A stretch of DNA of 64,000 bases from Microlunatus phosphovorus NM-1 (GTDB lineage: Bacteria; Actinomycetota; Actinomycetes; Propionibacteriales; Propionibacteriaceae). The stretch spans positions 1,178,001-1,242,000 of the forward strand of contig NC_015635.1 of NCBI RefSeq assembly GCF_000270245.1. Reading direction: 5' to 3'. Position 1 is the first letter of the stretch; each line of letters starts with the position of its first letter. This document shows positions 27,706 to 37,855 of the stretch, one piece after another. The notes beneath the pieces are model-generated. The model was not told the DNA's origin and did no database searches. It saw only the letters and a program-made list of their open reading frames with translations. A program made the translations under genes and the position numbers.

Positions 27706-28707
27706 ATGACTGTTCACCCGTCGCCGATTCTCGCTTCGCCATCCGTCACAGACCGGTCCATGACCGAGCGATCCATGGACCCAGCGGCAGCGCTCGCCGT
27801 CCGACTCGAGGGACTGCACAAGTCGTACGGCGCCGTGCAGGCCGTCGACGGTATCGACCTGACGATCGCGCCCGGCGAGATCGTCGCGGTTCTCGGACCG
27901 AACGGTGCCGGCAAGTCCACCACCACCGAGATGATCACCGGAATCACGGTTCCGGACTCGGGTCAGGTGCAGGTCTTCGGTCGGCCGCCCCGGGATGCGG
28001 TCCAGCACGGTCTGGTCGGCGTGATGCTGCAGGCCGGTGCGCTGCTGCACGACGCGACCGTACGCGATGTGCTGAGACTGATGTACGGACTGCATGCGCA
28101 TCCGCTGCCCATGGCGGAGGTCATCCAGCGGGCGGACCTCGGCGGGTTCCTGAAGATGCGGACGGAGAAGCTCTCCGGCGGTCAGGCGCAGCGATTGCGC
28201 TATGCCCTGGCGATCATGGCCGATCCGCAGCTGCTGATCCTGGACGAGCCGACGGTCGGCATGGATGTCGAGATCCGCCGCGCCTTCTGGGCCTCCATGC
28301 GCACCTTTGTCGCCGGGGGCCGGACGGTGCTCTTCGCCACCCACTACTTGGAGGAGGCCGACAGCGAGGCTGATCGGATCGTCGTCCTCGCCCATGGACG
28401 GGTGATCGGCGACGGCACCCCGACCATGATCAAGAACCAGGTCGCGACCAAGCTGATCACATTGGCTGATCGTGATGTGGAGCTCGCCGAACTGACGATG
28501 TTGCCCGCGGTGCTCACCGGCGAGCGCAGCAATGGTCGGATCCAACTGCACACCAGCGACTCCGACGCGACATTGCGTGCCCTGATCGCGACCCAACCCG
28601 GCGCGGCCGAGATCGAGGTCACCTCCGCCAGTCTGGAGGATGCCTTCCTGGCCCTGACCGATCAGACCAACCATCCGATCCTGCAGAACTCGAAGGAGCA
28701 GCGATGA
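27706..28707 (+). CDS. ABC transporter ATP-binding protein (DrrA/CcmA type)
   Basis: The ATPase of an ABC-2 exporter. Walker A is GPNGAGKSTT, the Q-loop region GVMLQAGAL, the signature appears as KLSGGQAQRLRYALA, Walker B is LLILDEPTVGMD, and the switch His is in ATHYLEE. The C-terminal 90 residues are the DrrA-type regulatory extension. The start is uncertain: ATGs at 27706, 27760 and 27775 and a GTG at 27673 are in frame, none with a strong ribosome site, and family homology begins near VRLEGLHKSYG. It overlaps the permease gene by ATGA. Confidence 0.9.
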   Translation: MTVHPSPILASPSVTDRSMTERSMDPAAALAVRLEGLHKSYGAVQAVDGIDLTIAPGEIVAVLGPNGAGKSTTTEMITGITVPDSGQVQVFGRPPRDAVQHGLVGVMLQAGALLHDATVRDVLRLMYGLHAHPLPMAEVIQRADLGGFLKMRTEKLSGGQAQRLRYALAIMADPQLLILDEPTVGMDVEIRRAFWASMRTFVAGGRTVLFATHYLEEADSEADRIVVLAHGRVIGDGTPTMIKNQVATKLITLADRDVELAELTMLPAVLTGERSNGRIQLHTSDSDATLRALIATQPGAAEIEVTSASLEDAFLALTDQTNHPILQNSKEQR

Positions 28708-29510
28708 CTGCCATCACTTCCCATTCGCTGGCTGATGCCGAGGCCGGACGAGGCCGACGACTCCCGCCGCTGGTGCACTATGCCGTTTGGTCGACCTGGC
28801 TGACCTGCAAGAACTTCGCCTTCGTGATCTTCGCGGTCGGCATGCCGCTGGTGCTCTATCTCGTGTTCAGCTCGACCTTCGCGTCCGGATCCGACCAGGA
28901 GTCGCGGCTCGCCTCCGCGGTGATCATGGTGTCGATGGCCGCGTACGGGGCGCTCGGTGCCGCGATGAGCGGTGGCTCGCAGCTGGCCCTGGAGCGTCGG
29001 TCGGGCTGGTTCCGGCAGCTGAGCGTCACCGGTCTGGCCCCGCGGTCGTTCCTGCTCGCCAAGGCGGCGGCGATCATGGCGCTGGTGCTGCCGTCGTTGC
29101 TGTTGGTCTTCGTAGCGGGTTTTGTGGTTGGCGGCGTACGGCTGTCGCTCGGCGGCTGGCTCGCCTCGCTCGGGCTGATGTGGCTGGGACTGATACCGCT
29201 GGCCATCTTCGGGATCGTGATCGGCCTGTGGGTCAAGGCCGAGGCGGTGGGCGGGGTGACCACGCTGGTGATGCTGCTGCTGGCCATGCTGGGTGGTCTG
29301 TGGCTGCCGGTCGATCTGATGCCGCGGTTCGCGCAGCTGCTGGCGCAGGCCATGCCCTCGTACTGGCTCGCCGAGCTGGGCCGCTGGCCGATGCTCCCGG
29401 ACGAGGCGTTCCCCTGGTTTGGGGTGCTTGTCCTGCTCGCCTGGAGCATCGGGCTGACCGTGCTGGGAGCGCTCGGGTTCCGGCGAGCTGCCGCCAGCAG
29501 CAAGCGCTGA
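28704..29510 (+). CDS. ABC-2 type transporter permease
   Basis: A 268-residue integral membrane partner of the preceding ATPase. It has six hydrophobic segments, among them FAFVIFAVGMPLVLYLVF, ASAVIMVSMAAYGALGAAMS, AAAIMALVLPSLLLVFVAGF and GVTTLVMLLLAMLGGLWLPV. The last carries the GGLWLPVDLMP motif typical of DrrB/LnrM-like exporters. The ATGA overlap couples it to the ATPase. With the two-component genes that follow, it resembles lipid-drug or antibiotic resistance exporters such as the linearmycin and bacitracin types. Confidence 0.9.
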   Translation: MTAITSHSLADAEAGRGRRLPPLVHYAVWSTWLTCKNFAFVIFAVGMPLVLYLVFSSTFASGSDQESRLASAVIMVSMAAYGALGAAMSGGSQLALERRSGWFRQLSVTGLAPRSFLLAKAAAIMALVLPSLLLVFVAGFVVGGVRLSLGGWLASLGLMWLGLIPLAIFGIVIGLWVKAEAVGGVTTLVMLLLAMLGGLWLPVDLMPRFAQLLAQAMPSYWLAELGRWPMLPDEAFPWFGVLVLLAWSIGLTVLGALGFRRAAASSKR

Positions 29511-29564
29511 ACCTCGGTGGGTCTGGCCGTGAGCGTAGGGTCGAACCTCGAGGGAGGACTGCTC

Positions 29565-30806
29565 GTGGGCACCGAGGCACGACCCGCGCAGGGCTCGCTG
29601 ATCCGGGCCCTCTTCCGGCGGAGCTACGGCATCGACTGTGACGACCCGTCGGCGGCTCCGGCGCGGCATCGTGGGCCGGACCCGGCACCGCCGTTCACCT
29701 GGCGGCGCGCGGTGCAGAACATGGTCTGGGTCTATGCCTTCGGGCTGATCTTCATGGTCTTTGCCTTCACGGCGTTGCTCGACGGCGAGCCGTCCCCAGT
29801 GGTGGTCGCGATCAGGCTCGTGGTGATCGTGCTGATGGTGCTCGGTTATCTCGGCACCGCCTGGGTGGCGGACTGCTCGCTCCGGACACGCTGGCTCTAT
29901 CTCGGCGGCTACGTGGCGCTGCTGGGGCTGAGTGCCGTCGTGTGGAGTTGGGATCTGGTGGGCTACGGGGCTTATGTCGCGGTCATGCTGGCCACGTTGC
30001 TGCCCTGGCGGCAGTCGCGGATCGCGGTGGTGGTGTGGGCCGGCGTGCTGGCAGCCGTAGGTCTGCTCGGGGCTGGGTCCACCGGGGCATACATCGCCTT
30101 GATCTCCCTCGGCATGGGACTGGCCACCGCGGCCGGGATGGAGGCGGGCGCGGTCCAAGGTCGCCTGCACCGAGCCGAGCAGCGGGTGGCGACCCTCAGC
30201 GTGGCCGCCGAGCGGGAACGGATCGGCCGCGATCTGCACGACATTCTCGGCCACTCACTCACCGCGATCTCGATCAAAGCCGGGCTGGCGGCGCGACTGG
30301 TGGACGTGGATCCGGATGCAGCCAAGGCCCAGATCGCCGAGATCGAGCAGGTGGCTCGGCAGGCGCTGGCGGATGTCCGGACCACTGCCTCCGGCATGCA
30401 GGAGGTACGGCTGGCGACCGAGATCGCCAGTGCGCGCTCCGTGCTGCTGGCGGCAGGGATCGAGGCCCGGATGCCCTCGGCGCTGCCACCGCTGAGCGAC
30501 GAGGTCAGCGAACTGTTCGGCTATGTCGTCCGTGAGGCGGTCACCAACGTGGTGCGGCACAGCGACGCAGGGGTATGCACCGTGATGGTGAGCCCCGACG
30601 CGGTCGAGGTGCGCGACGATGGTCGGGGGCTGTCGGCGACCGCGGGCAACGGTTCCGGGATCGCGGGTTTGCGGACTCGGGCGGAGGCGTTGGGCGGTTT
30701 GCTGCTGGTGACCGCGGGGGAGTCCGGCGGATGCATCGTGCGTGTCGAGCTCGGCCGGCTGTCGGCGCGGAGCGAGGCTGATGAGCGAACGGTGACTGCC
30801 TCATGA
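29565..30806 (+). CDS. Sensor histidine kinase, LiaS/DesK type
   Basis: A 413-residue membrane kinase. I chose the GTG at 29565 because GGGAGG lies 7 bases upstream; an earlier in-frame GTG at 29517 lacks one. About five to six transmembrane helices span residues 50-190, with little outside the membrane, suggesting intramembrane or partner-based sensing. The HisKA_3 box ERERIGRDLHDILGHSLTAI holds His225. The HATPase domain has REAVTNVVRHS and RDDGRGL. It follows the exporter permease by 54 bases and precedes its response regulator, so it probably senses the drug or membrane damage the exporter answers. Confidence 0.92.
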   Translation: MGTEARPAQGSLIRALFRRSYGIDCDDPSAAPARHRGPDPAPPFTWRRAVQNMVWVYAFGLIFMVFAFTALLDGEPSPVVVAIRLVVIVLMVLGYLGTAWVADCSLRTRWLYLGGYVALLGLSAVVWSWDLVGYGAYVAVMLATLLPWRQSRIAVVVWAGVLAAVGLLGAGSTGAYIALISLGMGLATAAGMEAGAVQGRLHRAEQRVATLSVAAERERIGRDLHDILGHSLTAISIKAGLAARLVDVDPDAAKAQIAEIEQVARQALADVRTTASGMQEVRLATEIASARSVLLAAGIEARMPSALPPLSDEVSELFGYVVREAVTNVVRHSDAGVCTVMVSPDAVEVRDDGRGLSATAGNGSGIAGLRTRAEALGGLLLVTAGESGGCIVRVELGRLSARSEADERTVTAS

Positions 30807-30831
30807 TCGTACGACCGGAGGTCGTCACCTC

Positions 30832-31455
30832 ATGATCACCGTGCTGTTGGCCGACGACCAGGCCATGATCCGGCAGGCGTTCAGCGCGTTGCTCCAGCTC
30901 GAGCCCGACTTCGAGGTCGTGGGGCAGGCGGGTGACGTCGCCGAGACCGTCAGGAAGGTCGCCGAACTCCGGCCCGAGGTGGTGCTGCTCGATGTCCAGA
31001 TGCCGTCGCCGACGGATCCGCATGCGGACGGGATCGACGCTTGCGCGACGATCATGAAGGCGCAGCCGACGACGAAGGTGATCATCTTGACCACGTTCGG
31101 TCGGCCCGGCTATCTGCGCCGGGCGATGGAGGCCGGGGCGGTCGGCTACATGGTCAAGGATGCTCCGGCGGAGCGGCTGACCGAGGGCATCCGGCGCGTC
31201 CATGCCGGCCTGCGGGTGGTCGATCCGGTGCTGGCCGCGGCCAGCCTGTCGATCGGTCCCTCACCCCTGACCGGCCGGGAGACCGAGGTGCTGACTGCTG
31301 CCGCGTCCGGCGCCTCGACGGCCGTAATCGCTCGTGAGGTGTTCTTGTCCGAGGGGACGGTGCGCAACCATCTCTCCTCGGCCATGGGCAAGCTGGGCGC
31401 GGGTACGCGGGCGGAGGCGGTCCGGATCGCCACCGAGAACGGATGGCTGACCTGA
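30832..31455 (+). CDS. Response regulator, NarL/LuxR family
   Basis: A 207-residue DNA-binding regulator, partner of the preceding kinase. The receiver domain has the acidic pair DD at residues 8-9, phospho-acceptor Asp54 in VVLLDVQMP, Thr in ILTTFG and Lys in MVKDAPAE. The C-terminal LuxR-type HTH reads LTGRETEVLTAAASGAST, then FLSEGTVRNHLSSAMGKLG. It most likely controls the exporter operon. Confidence 0.93.
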   Translation: MITVLLADDQAMIRQAFSALLQLEPDFEVVGQAGDVAETVRKVAELRPEVVLLDVQMPSPTDPHADGIDACATIMKAQPTTKVIILTTFGRPGYLRRAMEAGAVGYMVKDAPAERLTEGIRRVHAGLRVVDPVLAAASLSIGPSPLTGRETEVLTAAASGASTAVIAREVFLSEGTVRNHLSSAMGKLGAGTRAEAVRIATENGWLT

Positions 31456-31587
31456 GTCACGGCTACCAGGCTTGCGGTGGGGCGCGACTGATTTCTGCTT
31501 CGGCTCACGTCGACACACCGACGACACGCCGTGATCTACCCGGTCGGGGCTCGGATATCACTCAGCACGCACTCTTACGATGGAGAG

Positions 31588-32322
31588 GTGACCCGCCCGT
31601 GGCAGCCAGTGGCCGCCGGAGCTCTGGTGGAGGGTGCTGGGCTGGTCGTGGCTGGGGGAGCGGGGCTGGTGATGCCGGCACCGGCCCTGGTCGCGGCGCT
31701 GGGTTACGTCGGGGGCGCGGCCGCCATCCTCACTTACTGGGGAAAGCGGCGACTGGGCGCGGCCAACCTGGTCACCCTGGCCCGGGTCATCGGCACCTGC
31801 TGGGTGATCGGGCTGACCCTGGAGGCATGGTTCGGCCATCTCGGTTCGGCTGGATTGCTCGTGATGATCGTCATCGGTGTCTGCTGTCTGATCTTGGACG
31901 GTCTGGACGGTGCCATTGCTCGCCATCGCGGTGAGGCGTCCGCGTTCGGCGCGCGGTTCGACATGGAGACCGACGCCGCGCTCCTGATGAGTCTGAGCCT
32001 GGCGGTGTCGACCCTCGGCATCGCGGGTTGGTGGGTGCTGGCGATCGGCCTGATGCGGTACGCGTACGTGGCCGCCGCCTGGATCGGCCCCGCCCGACTC
32101 CGGTCGGCGCTGCGGCTGCGGCTGCCGTACCGCTATTCACGGAAGGTGATCGCTGTCGTCCAGGGCGTCGCGCTGTTGGCCGCACTCGCGGTCGAGGCGG
32201 CCGGGCTCAACACACGGGTGCCGATGCTGCCGACTCTGCTGCTCGCTCCCGCTCTGGCCCTGCTCACCTGGTCCTTCGGCCGCGACGTCATCTGGCAACT
32301 GACGCGGCTTCGCACCATCTGA
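31588..32322 (+). CDS. CDP-alcohol phosphatidyltransferase family membrane protein
   Basis: The enzyme family joins a CDP-activated lipid to an alcohol to make phospholipid. The signature D-G-x2-A-R-x8-G-x3-D-x3-D is visible in LDGAIARHRGEASAFGARF followed by DMETD. About six transmembrane helices surround it. The start is doubtful: the GTG at 31588 gives 244 aa, while a GTG at 31531 would add 19 residues. The last codons and stop (RLRTI) lie inside a family A repeat copy, so the C-terminus may have been remade by the repeat. The alcohol substrate is unknown. Confidence 0.85.
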   Translation: MTRPWQPVAAGALVEGAGLVVAGGAGLVMPAPALVAALGYVGGAAAILTYWGKRRLGAANLVTLARVIGTCWVIGLTLEAWFGHLGSAGLLVMIVIGVCCLILDGLDGAIARHRGEASAFGARFDMETDAALLMSLSLAVSTLGIAGWWVLAIGLMRYAYVAAAWIGPARLRSALRLRLPYRYSRKVIAVVQGVALLAALAVEAAGLNTRVPMLPTLLLAPALALLTWSFGRDVIWQLTRLRTI

Positions 32323-32478
32323 CTCCCACTCCGCACCATTCCTATCATCGCGCGCCATTTCGTGTGTCCCCAACTCCGCACCATTTCGTGTCCCCAACTC
32401 CGACTTCGCACCATTTCCTGCCACTGCGCATCCGGTACACGTGGTGCGCAGTAACAGCAAATGGTGCGAAGTGGGGAT
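32316..32478. repeat. Dispersed palindromic repeat, family A, cluster 3
   Basis: Copies of ctccgcaccatttcgtg and gacttcgcaccatttcctgc on the left face cacgtggtgcgcag and aaatggtgcgaagtgggg on the right. The first unit starts inside the preceding gene. Confidence 0.8.
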
Positions 32479-32504
32479 TGGGGTCGAGGCTGGGCCGACT
32501 GGGA

Positions 32505-32625
32505 CAGGCCCCGGCCCGGCTGGGGCCCGGGGGTCGAGGACTGGGCCCGGGGACTGGGGGTCGAGGACTAGGCCCGAGGGCTGGGGGTCGGCGGCTAGGG
32601 GCGGGCTTGGGGTCGGGCGTCGGGC
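32505..32625. repeat. G-rich imperfect tandem repeats upstream of rpsJ
   Basis: Units of the type gggggtcgaggactgggccc recur about three to four times. Runs of four or five G on the plus strand could form quadruplexes. Between 32626 and 33011 I see only the probable rpsJ promoter and leader. Confidence 0.6.
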
Positions 32626-32728
32626 CGCCCTTGAACGCCCGGCTATGGTGGGCAGCCGGACAACCGCGCTCGATGTCGGCGTTGGTGACTCAGTTCGCTC
32701 CGCCATGGAGCCAGCCCAGGTCGCCGAT

Positions 32729-32757
32729 TTGATCTCCTGCGCAACTGGTGAAAGAAT
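32729..32757 (+). promoter_or_regulatory. Possible S10 operon promoter
   Basis: TTGATC at 32729 and AAGAAT at 32752 are 17 bases apart. This would give a long leader of about 250 bases before rpsJ, as expected for an autoregulated ribosomal operon. The -10 is weak. Confidence 0.35.
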
Positions 32758-33011
32758 CGTCAGGTTGCTCCGACGGAGGTCGCCGGGGTGTGCCCTGGGC
32801 CGGACGGCTGCATCGCAGAGGCGATCAACTCGAAAGCACAGTGGACACCGAACCGCGAGACTTCCATCGTCTGGCTCTGCGACCACCCGGTCGGTGAGCC
32901 GAAGGCGACAGCCCCTAGCAAGCAGGACACGGGCCTGACTGCGTCCGGTCGGCGCGACACGCCCGACCTCGGGGGTCGGACAGACCGGTAGTTACGAGAG
33001 AAGGACGAACT

Positions 33012-33320
33012 GTGGCGGGACAAAAGATCCGCATCAGGCTCAAGGCCTATGACCACGAGGTCATCGACTCCTCTGCGCGCAAGATCGTCGATACGGTCAC
33101 GCGCACCGGGGCGCGGGTGGCCGGTCCGGTGCCGCTGCCGACGGAGAAGAACGTGTACTGCGTGATTCGTTCTCCGCATAAGTACAAGGACAGCCGGGAG
33201 CACTTCGAGATGCGGACGCACAAGCGTCTGATCGACATCATCGACCCGACCCCCAAGACCGTCGACTCGCTGATGCGGCTGGATCTGCCTGCCGGCGTCG
33301 ACATCGAGATCAAGCTCTGA
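33012..33320 (+). CDS. rpsJ: 30S ribosomal protein S10
   Basis: S10 of 102 aa, starting GTG ([20 protein letters not shown]), with AGAGAAGGA upstream. It contributes to the 30S head and, in the family, also acts in antitermination with NusB. It is the first gene of the S10-spc cluster, which runs without a strong terminator to rplO. Confidence 0.98.
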   Translation: MAGQKIRIRLKAYDHEVIDSSARKIVDTVTRTGARVAGPVPLPTEKNVYCVIRSPHKYKDSREHFEMRTHKRLIDIIDPTPKTVDSLMRLDLPAGVDIEIKL

Positions 33321-33334
33321 GGTTTGAAGAGACA

Positions 33335-33994
33335 ATGAGCGCTGAGAAGAAGGTGAAGGGTCTGCTGGGCACCAAGCTCGGCATGACCCAGCTCTGGGAC
33401 GAGAACAACCGCGTCATCCCGGTCACGGTGATCCAGGCCGGTCCGTGCGTCGTCACCCAGGTCCGCACTCCCGAGTCCGACGGCTACTCCGCCGTCCAGC
33501 TCGGCTTCGGTGCGATCAAGGCCAAGCAGGTGACCAAGCCGACCGCCGGGCACTTCGCCAAGGCCGATGTGACCCCGCGCAAGCACCTGGTGGAGCTGCG
33601 CACCAGCGACGCCAGTGAGTACGCCCTGGGCCAGGAGCTCACCGCCGAGGTGTTCGAGGCCGCCGAGGTCGTCGACGTCACCGGTGTGAGCAAGGGCAAG
33701 GGCACCGCGGGTGTCATGAAGCGGCACGGCTTCGGCGGTCTGCGGGCCACCCACGGTGTGCACCGCAAGCACCGCTCGCCGGGCTCCATCGGTGGCTGCG
33801 CCACCCCGGGCCGGGTGTTCAAGGGCCTGCGGATGGCCGGCCGGATGGGCAATGAGCGCGTCACGGTGCAGAACCTGACCGTGCACAGCGTGGACGCCGA
33901 CCGCGGTCTGATCCTGGTCAAGGGCGCCGTGCCCGGCAACAAGGGTGGCCTCGTGGTCCTGCGCAGCGCTGCCAAGAAGGGAGAGGTGGCATGA
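33335..33994 (+). CDS. rplC: 50S ribosomal protein L3
   Basis: L3 of 219 aa, beside the peptidyl-transferase centre. Family motifs [20 protein letters not shown] and the loop [20 protein letters not shown] are present. Its stop overlaps the rplD start by ATGA. Confidence 0.98.
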   Translation: MSAEKKVKGLLGTKLGMTQLWDENNRVIPVTVIQAGPCVVTQVRTPESDGYSAVQLGFGAIKAKQVTKPTAGHFAKADVTPRKHLVELRTSDASEYALGQELTAEVFEAAEVVDVTGVSKGKGTAGVMKRHGFGGLRATHGVHRKHRSPGSIGGCATPGRVFKGLRMAGRMGNERVTVQNLTVHSVDADRGLILVKGAVPGNKGGLVVLRSAAKKGEVA

Positions 33995-34698
33995 GCGAGA
34001 CCCGTTCCATTGATGTCATCGACGCCGACGGCGGCACCAGCGGCTCGGTCGAGCTGCCGGCCGACCTGTTCGACGTCAACGCGAACATTCCGCTGATCCA
34101 CCAGGTCGTGGTGGCCCAGCTGGCCGCGGCCCGGCAGGGCACGCACGCGGTCAAGACCCGCTCCGAGGTGGCCGGCGGCGGCGCCAAGCCGTACCGGCAG
34201 AAGGGCACCGGCCGCGCCCGCCAGGGCTCGATCCGCGCTCCGCAGTACACCGGTGGCGGCATCGTGCACGGCCCGCAGCCGCGCGACTACGCCCAGCGGA
34301 CCCCGAAGAAGATGATCGCTGCCGCCCTGCGCGGGGCGCTCTCGGACCGGGCCCGTGACGGCCGGGTGCACGTGGTCGCCGACCTGACCATCGGCGATGC
34401 GCCCTCCACCAAGACCGCGCTGTCGGTCGTGGCCAAGGCGCTGGGCACCGACAAGGTCGCCGGCAAGGTGCTGGTCGTGCTGCACCGCGACGAGGATCTG
34501 GCCTGGATCAGCCTGCGCAACGTGGCCGCCCTGCACGTGATCACCGCCGACCAGCTGAACGCCTACGACGTGCTGGTCAACGATGACGTGGTCTTCACCT
34601 CGGCCGCGCTGAACGCGTACGTCGCCGGTCCGGCCAAGGGCAAGGCGAGCAAGGCCGTGGCCACCGAGTCCGAGGTTGCTGAGGAGGAACTGCGATGA
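33991..34698 (+). CDS. rplD: 50S ribosomal protein L4
   Basis: L4 of 235 aa, lining the exit tunnel. The tunnel loop [20 protein letters not shown] and [16 protein letters not shown] is intact. In enterobacteria L4 represses the S10 operon through its leader. It overlaps both rplC and rplW by 4 bases. Confidence 0.98.
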   Translation: MSETRSIDVIDADGGTSGSVELPADLFDVNANIPLIHQVVVAQLAAARQGTHAVKTRSEVAGGGAKPYRQKGTGRARQGSIRAPQYTGGGIVHGPQPRDYAQRTPKKMIAAALRGALSDRARDGRVHVVADLTIGDAPSTKTALSVVAKALGTDKVAGKVLVVLHRDEDLAWISLRNVAALHVITADQLNAYDVLVNDDVVFTSAALNAYVAGPAKGKASKAVATESEVAEEELR

Positions 34699-35006
34699 GC
34701 AACGCACTCAAGGTTCATGACCATCGTGACGTGCTGCTGGCACCGGTGGTGAGCGAGAAGAGCTACGGCCTGCTCGACGAGAACAAGTACACCTTCCTCG
34801 TCGCACCCGGCGCCAACAAGACCGAGATCAAGATCGCCGTCGAGACGATCTTCAAGGTCAAGGTCACCGGAGTGAACACCATCAACCGCCAGGGCAAGAA
34901 GCGGCGGACCCGGTCGGGCATGGGCAAGCGTCCCGACACCAAGCGGGCCATCGTGACCGTGGCTGACGGTGAGCACATCGACATCTTCTCCGGCCCGGTC
35001 GGCTGA
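34695..35006 (+). CDS. rplW: 50S ribosomal protein L23
   Basis: L23 of 103 aa, at the tunnel exit where trigger factor and SRP dock. It shows the [20 protein letters not shown] start and the basic loop [20 protein letters not shown]. Confidence 0.97.
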   Translation: MSNALKVHDHRDVLLAPVVSEKSYGLLDENKYTFLVAPGANKTEIKIAVETIFKVKVTGVNTINRQGKKRRTRSGMGKRPDTKRAIVTVADGEHIDIFSGPVG

Positions 35007-35041
35007 CCGCGATCGATACGCAGTAAAGGAAACAAGACCTC

Positions 35042-35878
35042 ATGGGTATCCGTAAGTACAAGCCGACATCGCCGGGCCGTCGTGGCAGCAGCGTTGCCGA
35101 CTTCGTCGAACTGACCCGGTCCACTCCGGAGAAGTCGCTGCTGGCCCCCAGCCCGAAGACCGGTGGCCGGAACAACTCCGGCAAGATCACCAACCGGCAC
35201 GTGGGCGGCGGCCACAAGCAGGCCTACCGGCTGGTCGACTTCAAGCGGTACGACAAAGACGGGGTGCCGGCCAAGGTCGCGCACATCGAGTACGACCCGA
35301 ATCGCACCGCCCGGATCGCGCTGCTGCACTACGCGGACGGCGAGAAGCGCTACATCCTGGCGCCGCAGGGCCTGCGCCAGGGTGCCACCGTCGAGGCCGG
35401 CGAGGCCGCCGACATCAAGTCCGGCAACAACCTGCCGCTGCGCAACATCCCGGTCGGCACCACGGTGCACGCCGTGGAGCTGCGTCCCGGCGGCGGTGCC
35501 AAGCTGGCCCGCTCGGCCGGTGCGTCGATCCAGCTGGTCGCCCGCGAGGGCAGCCACGCCACGCTGCGGATGCCGTCGGGCGAGATGCGGATGGTCGATG
35601 TGCGCTGCCGCGCGACCGTCGGTGAGGTGGGCAATGCCGAGCAGTCCAACATCAACTGGGGCAAGGCCGGCCGCAACCGTTGGAAGGGCAAGCGCCCGAC
35701 CGTCCGGGGTGTGGCCATGAACCCGATCGACCACCCGCACGGTGGTGGTGAGGGCAAGACCTCCGGTGGTCGCCATCCGGTGTCGCCGTGGGGCCAGCCT
35801 GAGGGCCGGACCCGTGACAAGAACAAGGCGAGCAGTCGTCTGATCGTCCGTCGCCGCAAGTCCGGCAAGAAGCGCTGA
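35042..35878 (+). CDS. rplB: 50S ribosomal protein L2
   Basis: L2 of 278 aa, needed for subunit joining and peptidyl transfer. Family features include [36 protein letters not shown] and the signature [15 protein letters not shown]. Confidence 0.98.
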   Translation: MGIRKYKPTSPGRRGSSVADFVELTRSTPEKSLLAPSPKTGGRNNSGKITNRHVGGGHKQAYRLVDFKRYDKDGVPAKVAHIEYDPNRTARIALLHYADGEKRYILAPQGLRQGATVEAGEAADIKSGNNLPLRNIPVGTTVHAVELRPGGGAKLARSAGASIQLVAREGSHATLRMPSGEMRMVDVRCRATVGEVGNAEQSNINWGKAGRNRWKGKRPTVRGVAMNPIDHPHGGGEGKTSGGRHPVSPWGQPEGRTRDKNKASSRLIVRRRKSGKKR

Positions 35879-35895
35879 GCAGGAGCACAGAAGAG

Positions 35896-36177
35896 ATGCC
35901 ACGCAGCCTGAAGAAGGGCCCGTTCGTCGACGACCACCTCACCAAGAAGGTGGACGCGCAGAACGCCAAGGGCACCAAGAACGTGATCAAGACCTGGTCA
36001 CGCCGCTCGATGATCGTGCCGGACATGATCGGCCACACCATCGCGGTGCACGACGGTCGCAAGCACGTCCCGGTGTTCATCACCGACTCCATGGTCGGTC
36101 ACAAGCTGGGGGAGTTCGCCCCGACTCGGACCTTCCGGGGTCACGAGAAGGACGACCGGAAGTCCCGCCGCCGCTGA
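35896..36177 (+). CDS. rpsS: 30S ribosomal protein S19
   Basis: S19 of 93 aa in the 30S head. It starts [19 protein letters not shown] and carries the signature [19 protein letters not shown]. Confidence 0.98.
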   Translation: MPRSLKKGPFVDDHLTKKVDAQNAKGTKNVIKTWSRRSMIVPDMIGHTIAVHDGRKHVPVFITDSMVGHKLGEFAPTRTFRGHEKDDRKSRRR

Positions 36178-36213
36178 CGCGGGGGCAGCCGCAGAGAAGG
36201 AATCAGAGAACAG

Positions 36214-36603
36214 ATGAGCAAGGACTCACGTCCCAGCCGCCGCCAGGCGCTGCTCGGCGACCGTCCCGGTTCGTACGCCATCGCGCGTCAGGTCCGGGTC
36301 AGCCCGACCAAGGCCCGCCGCGTGGTCGACCTGGTCCGTGGGCTGCCCGTGGACGATGCGCTGTCCACGCTGCAGTTCGCGCCGCAGGCGGCCAGCGAGC
36401 CGGTCTACAAGGTGCTGGCCAGCGCCGTCGCCAACGCGGAGAACACCGACAACCTGAAGCGTGCGGATCTGTACGTGTCGCAGGCGTTCGTCGATGAGGG
36501 CATGACCATGCGCCGGATCCGGGCTCGGGCCAAGGGCTCGGCCAGCCGGATCCTCAAGCGGTCCTCCCACATCACCGTCGTCGTCGAGCCCAAGGAGGCC
36601 TGA
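36214..36603 (+). CDS. rplV: 50S ribosomal protein L22
   Basis: L22 of 129 aa, lining the exit tunnel with L4. It shows [20 protein letters not shown] and the late signature [20 protein letters not shown]. One base separates it from rpsC. Confidence 0.97.
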   Translation: MSKDSRPSRRQALLGDRPGSYAIARQVRVSPTKARRVVDLVRGLPVDDALSTLQFAPQAASEPVYKVLASAVANAENTDNLKRADLYVSQAFVDEGMTMRRIRARAKGSASRILKRSSHITVVVEPKEA

Positions 36604-36604
36604 G

Positions 36605-37432
36605 ATGGGTCAGAAGATCAACCCGAACGGCTTCCGGCTCGGCATCACCACCGACCATCGCAGCCGTTGGTATGCCGACAAGCTCTACAGCGCGTACGTC
36701 GGCGAGGACGTCAAGATCCGCAAGATGTTGACCAAGAACCTCGAGCGGGCCGGCATCTCCAGCGTGGAGATCGAGCGGACCCGGGACCGGGTGCGGGTGG
36801 ACATCTACACCGCCCGTCCGGGCATCGTCATCGGCCGCAACGGCGCCGAGGCGGAGCGCGTCCGTGGCGAGCTGGAGAAGCTCACCGGCAAGCAGGTGCA
36901 GTTGAACATCCTCGAGGTGAAGAACCCCGAGATCGACGCGCAACTGGTCGCCCAGGGCGTTGCCGAGCAGCTGGCCTCCCGGGTGCAGTTCCGTCGGGCC
37001 ATGCGCAAGGCGCAGCAGAGCGCCATGCGCGCCGGTGCCCAGGGCATCCGGATCCAGTGCTCCGGTCGTCTGGGCGGCGCCGAGATGAGCCGGTCGGAGT
37101 TCTACCGCGAAGGCCGGGTGCCGCTGCACACGCTGCGCGCGGACATCGACTACGGCTTCTTCGAGGCGCGTACCACCTTCGGCCGGATCGGCGTGAAGGT
37201 CTGGATCTACAAGGGCGACGTCTCCGGGACCCGCGCCGAGCGCGCGGCCCAGAAGGCGGCCCGCAGCGCGGCCGGCGGTCGCAACCGTCCGGGTCGTCCG
37301 GCCCGCGGTGACCGTCCGGGTCGGGGCGATCGTCCCGAGCGCGGCGGTCGTCGTCGCCAGGAGGCCGCCGCCGAGAGCGCGGCGCCGCTGACCGAGTCGG
37401 TGGCGTCCGAGACCGCAGGACAGGAGGCCTGA
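36605..37432 (+). CDS. rpsC: 30S ribosomal protein S3
   Basis: S3 of 275 aa at the mRNA entry channel. It has the KH domain with [16 protein letters not shown] and the C-terminal domain [20 protein letters not shown]. The last 60 residues are an Arg/Gly/Pro-rich then acidic extension (residues about 215-275), common in actinobacterial S3. Confidence 0.98.
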   Translation: MGQKINPNGFRLGITTDHRSRWYADKLYSAYVGEDVKIRKMLTKNLERAGISSVEIERTRDRVRVDIYTARPGIVIGRNGAEAERVRGELEKLTGKQVQLNILEVKNPEIDAQLVAQGVAEQLASRVQFRRAMRKAQQSAMRAGAQGIRIQCSGRLGGAEMSRSEFYREGRVPLHTLRADIDYGFFEARTTFGRIGVKVWIYKGDVSGTRAERAAQKAARSAAGGRNRPGRPARGDRPGRGDRPERGGRRRQEAAAESAAPLTESVASETAGQEA

Positions 37433-37435
37433 GTC

Positions 37436-37855
37436 ATGTTGGTTCCCCGCAGGGTGAAGTTCCGCAAGCAGCACCACCCCAAGCGGACCGGCGCAGCCAA
37501 GGGCGGCACCAAGCTGGCCTTCGGTGAGTTCGGCATCCAGGCGATCGAGGCCTCGTACCTGACCAACCGGCAGATCGAGTCCGCGCGTATCGCCATGACC
37601 CGGCACATCAAGCGTGGCGGCAAGGTGTGGATCAACGTCTATCCCGACCGCCCGCTGACCAAGAAGCCGGCCGAGACCCGGATGGGTTCCGGCAAGGGCT
37701 CGCCGGAGTGGTGGATCGCGAACATCAAGCCGGGCCGGGTGCTCTTCGAGCTGTCCGGCGTGAGCGAGGAAGTGGCTCGCGAGGCCATGCGGCTGGCGAT
37801 CCACAAGCTGCCGATGAAGGCACGGTTCATCAAGCGTGAAGCAGGTGAGTACTGA
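37436..37855 (+). CDS. rplP: 50S ribosomal protein L16
   Basis: L16 of 139 aa near the A site of the 50S. Signatures [19 protein letters not shown] and [20 protein letters not shown] are present. Its stop shares one base with the rpmC start (TGATG). Confidence 0.98.
   Translation: MLVPRRVKFRKQHHPKRTGAAKGGTKLAFGEFGIQAIEASYLTNRQIESARIAMTRHIKRGGKVWINVYPDRPLTKKPAETRMGSGKGSPEWWIANIKPGRVLFELSGVSEEVAREAMRLAIHKLPMKARFIKREAGEY

Noticed and set aside
32788-32991. Possible 67-residue leader peptide or small gene before rpsJ
   Set aside because: No ribosome site, atypical composition and no recognisable motif; more likely ribosomal operon leader.
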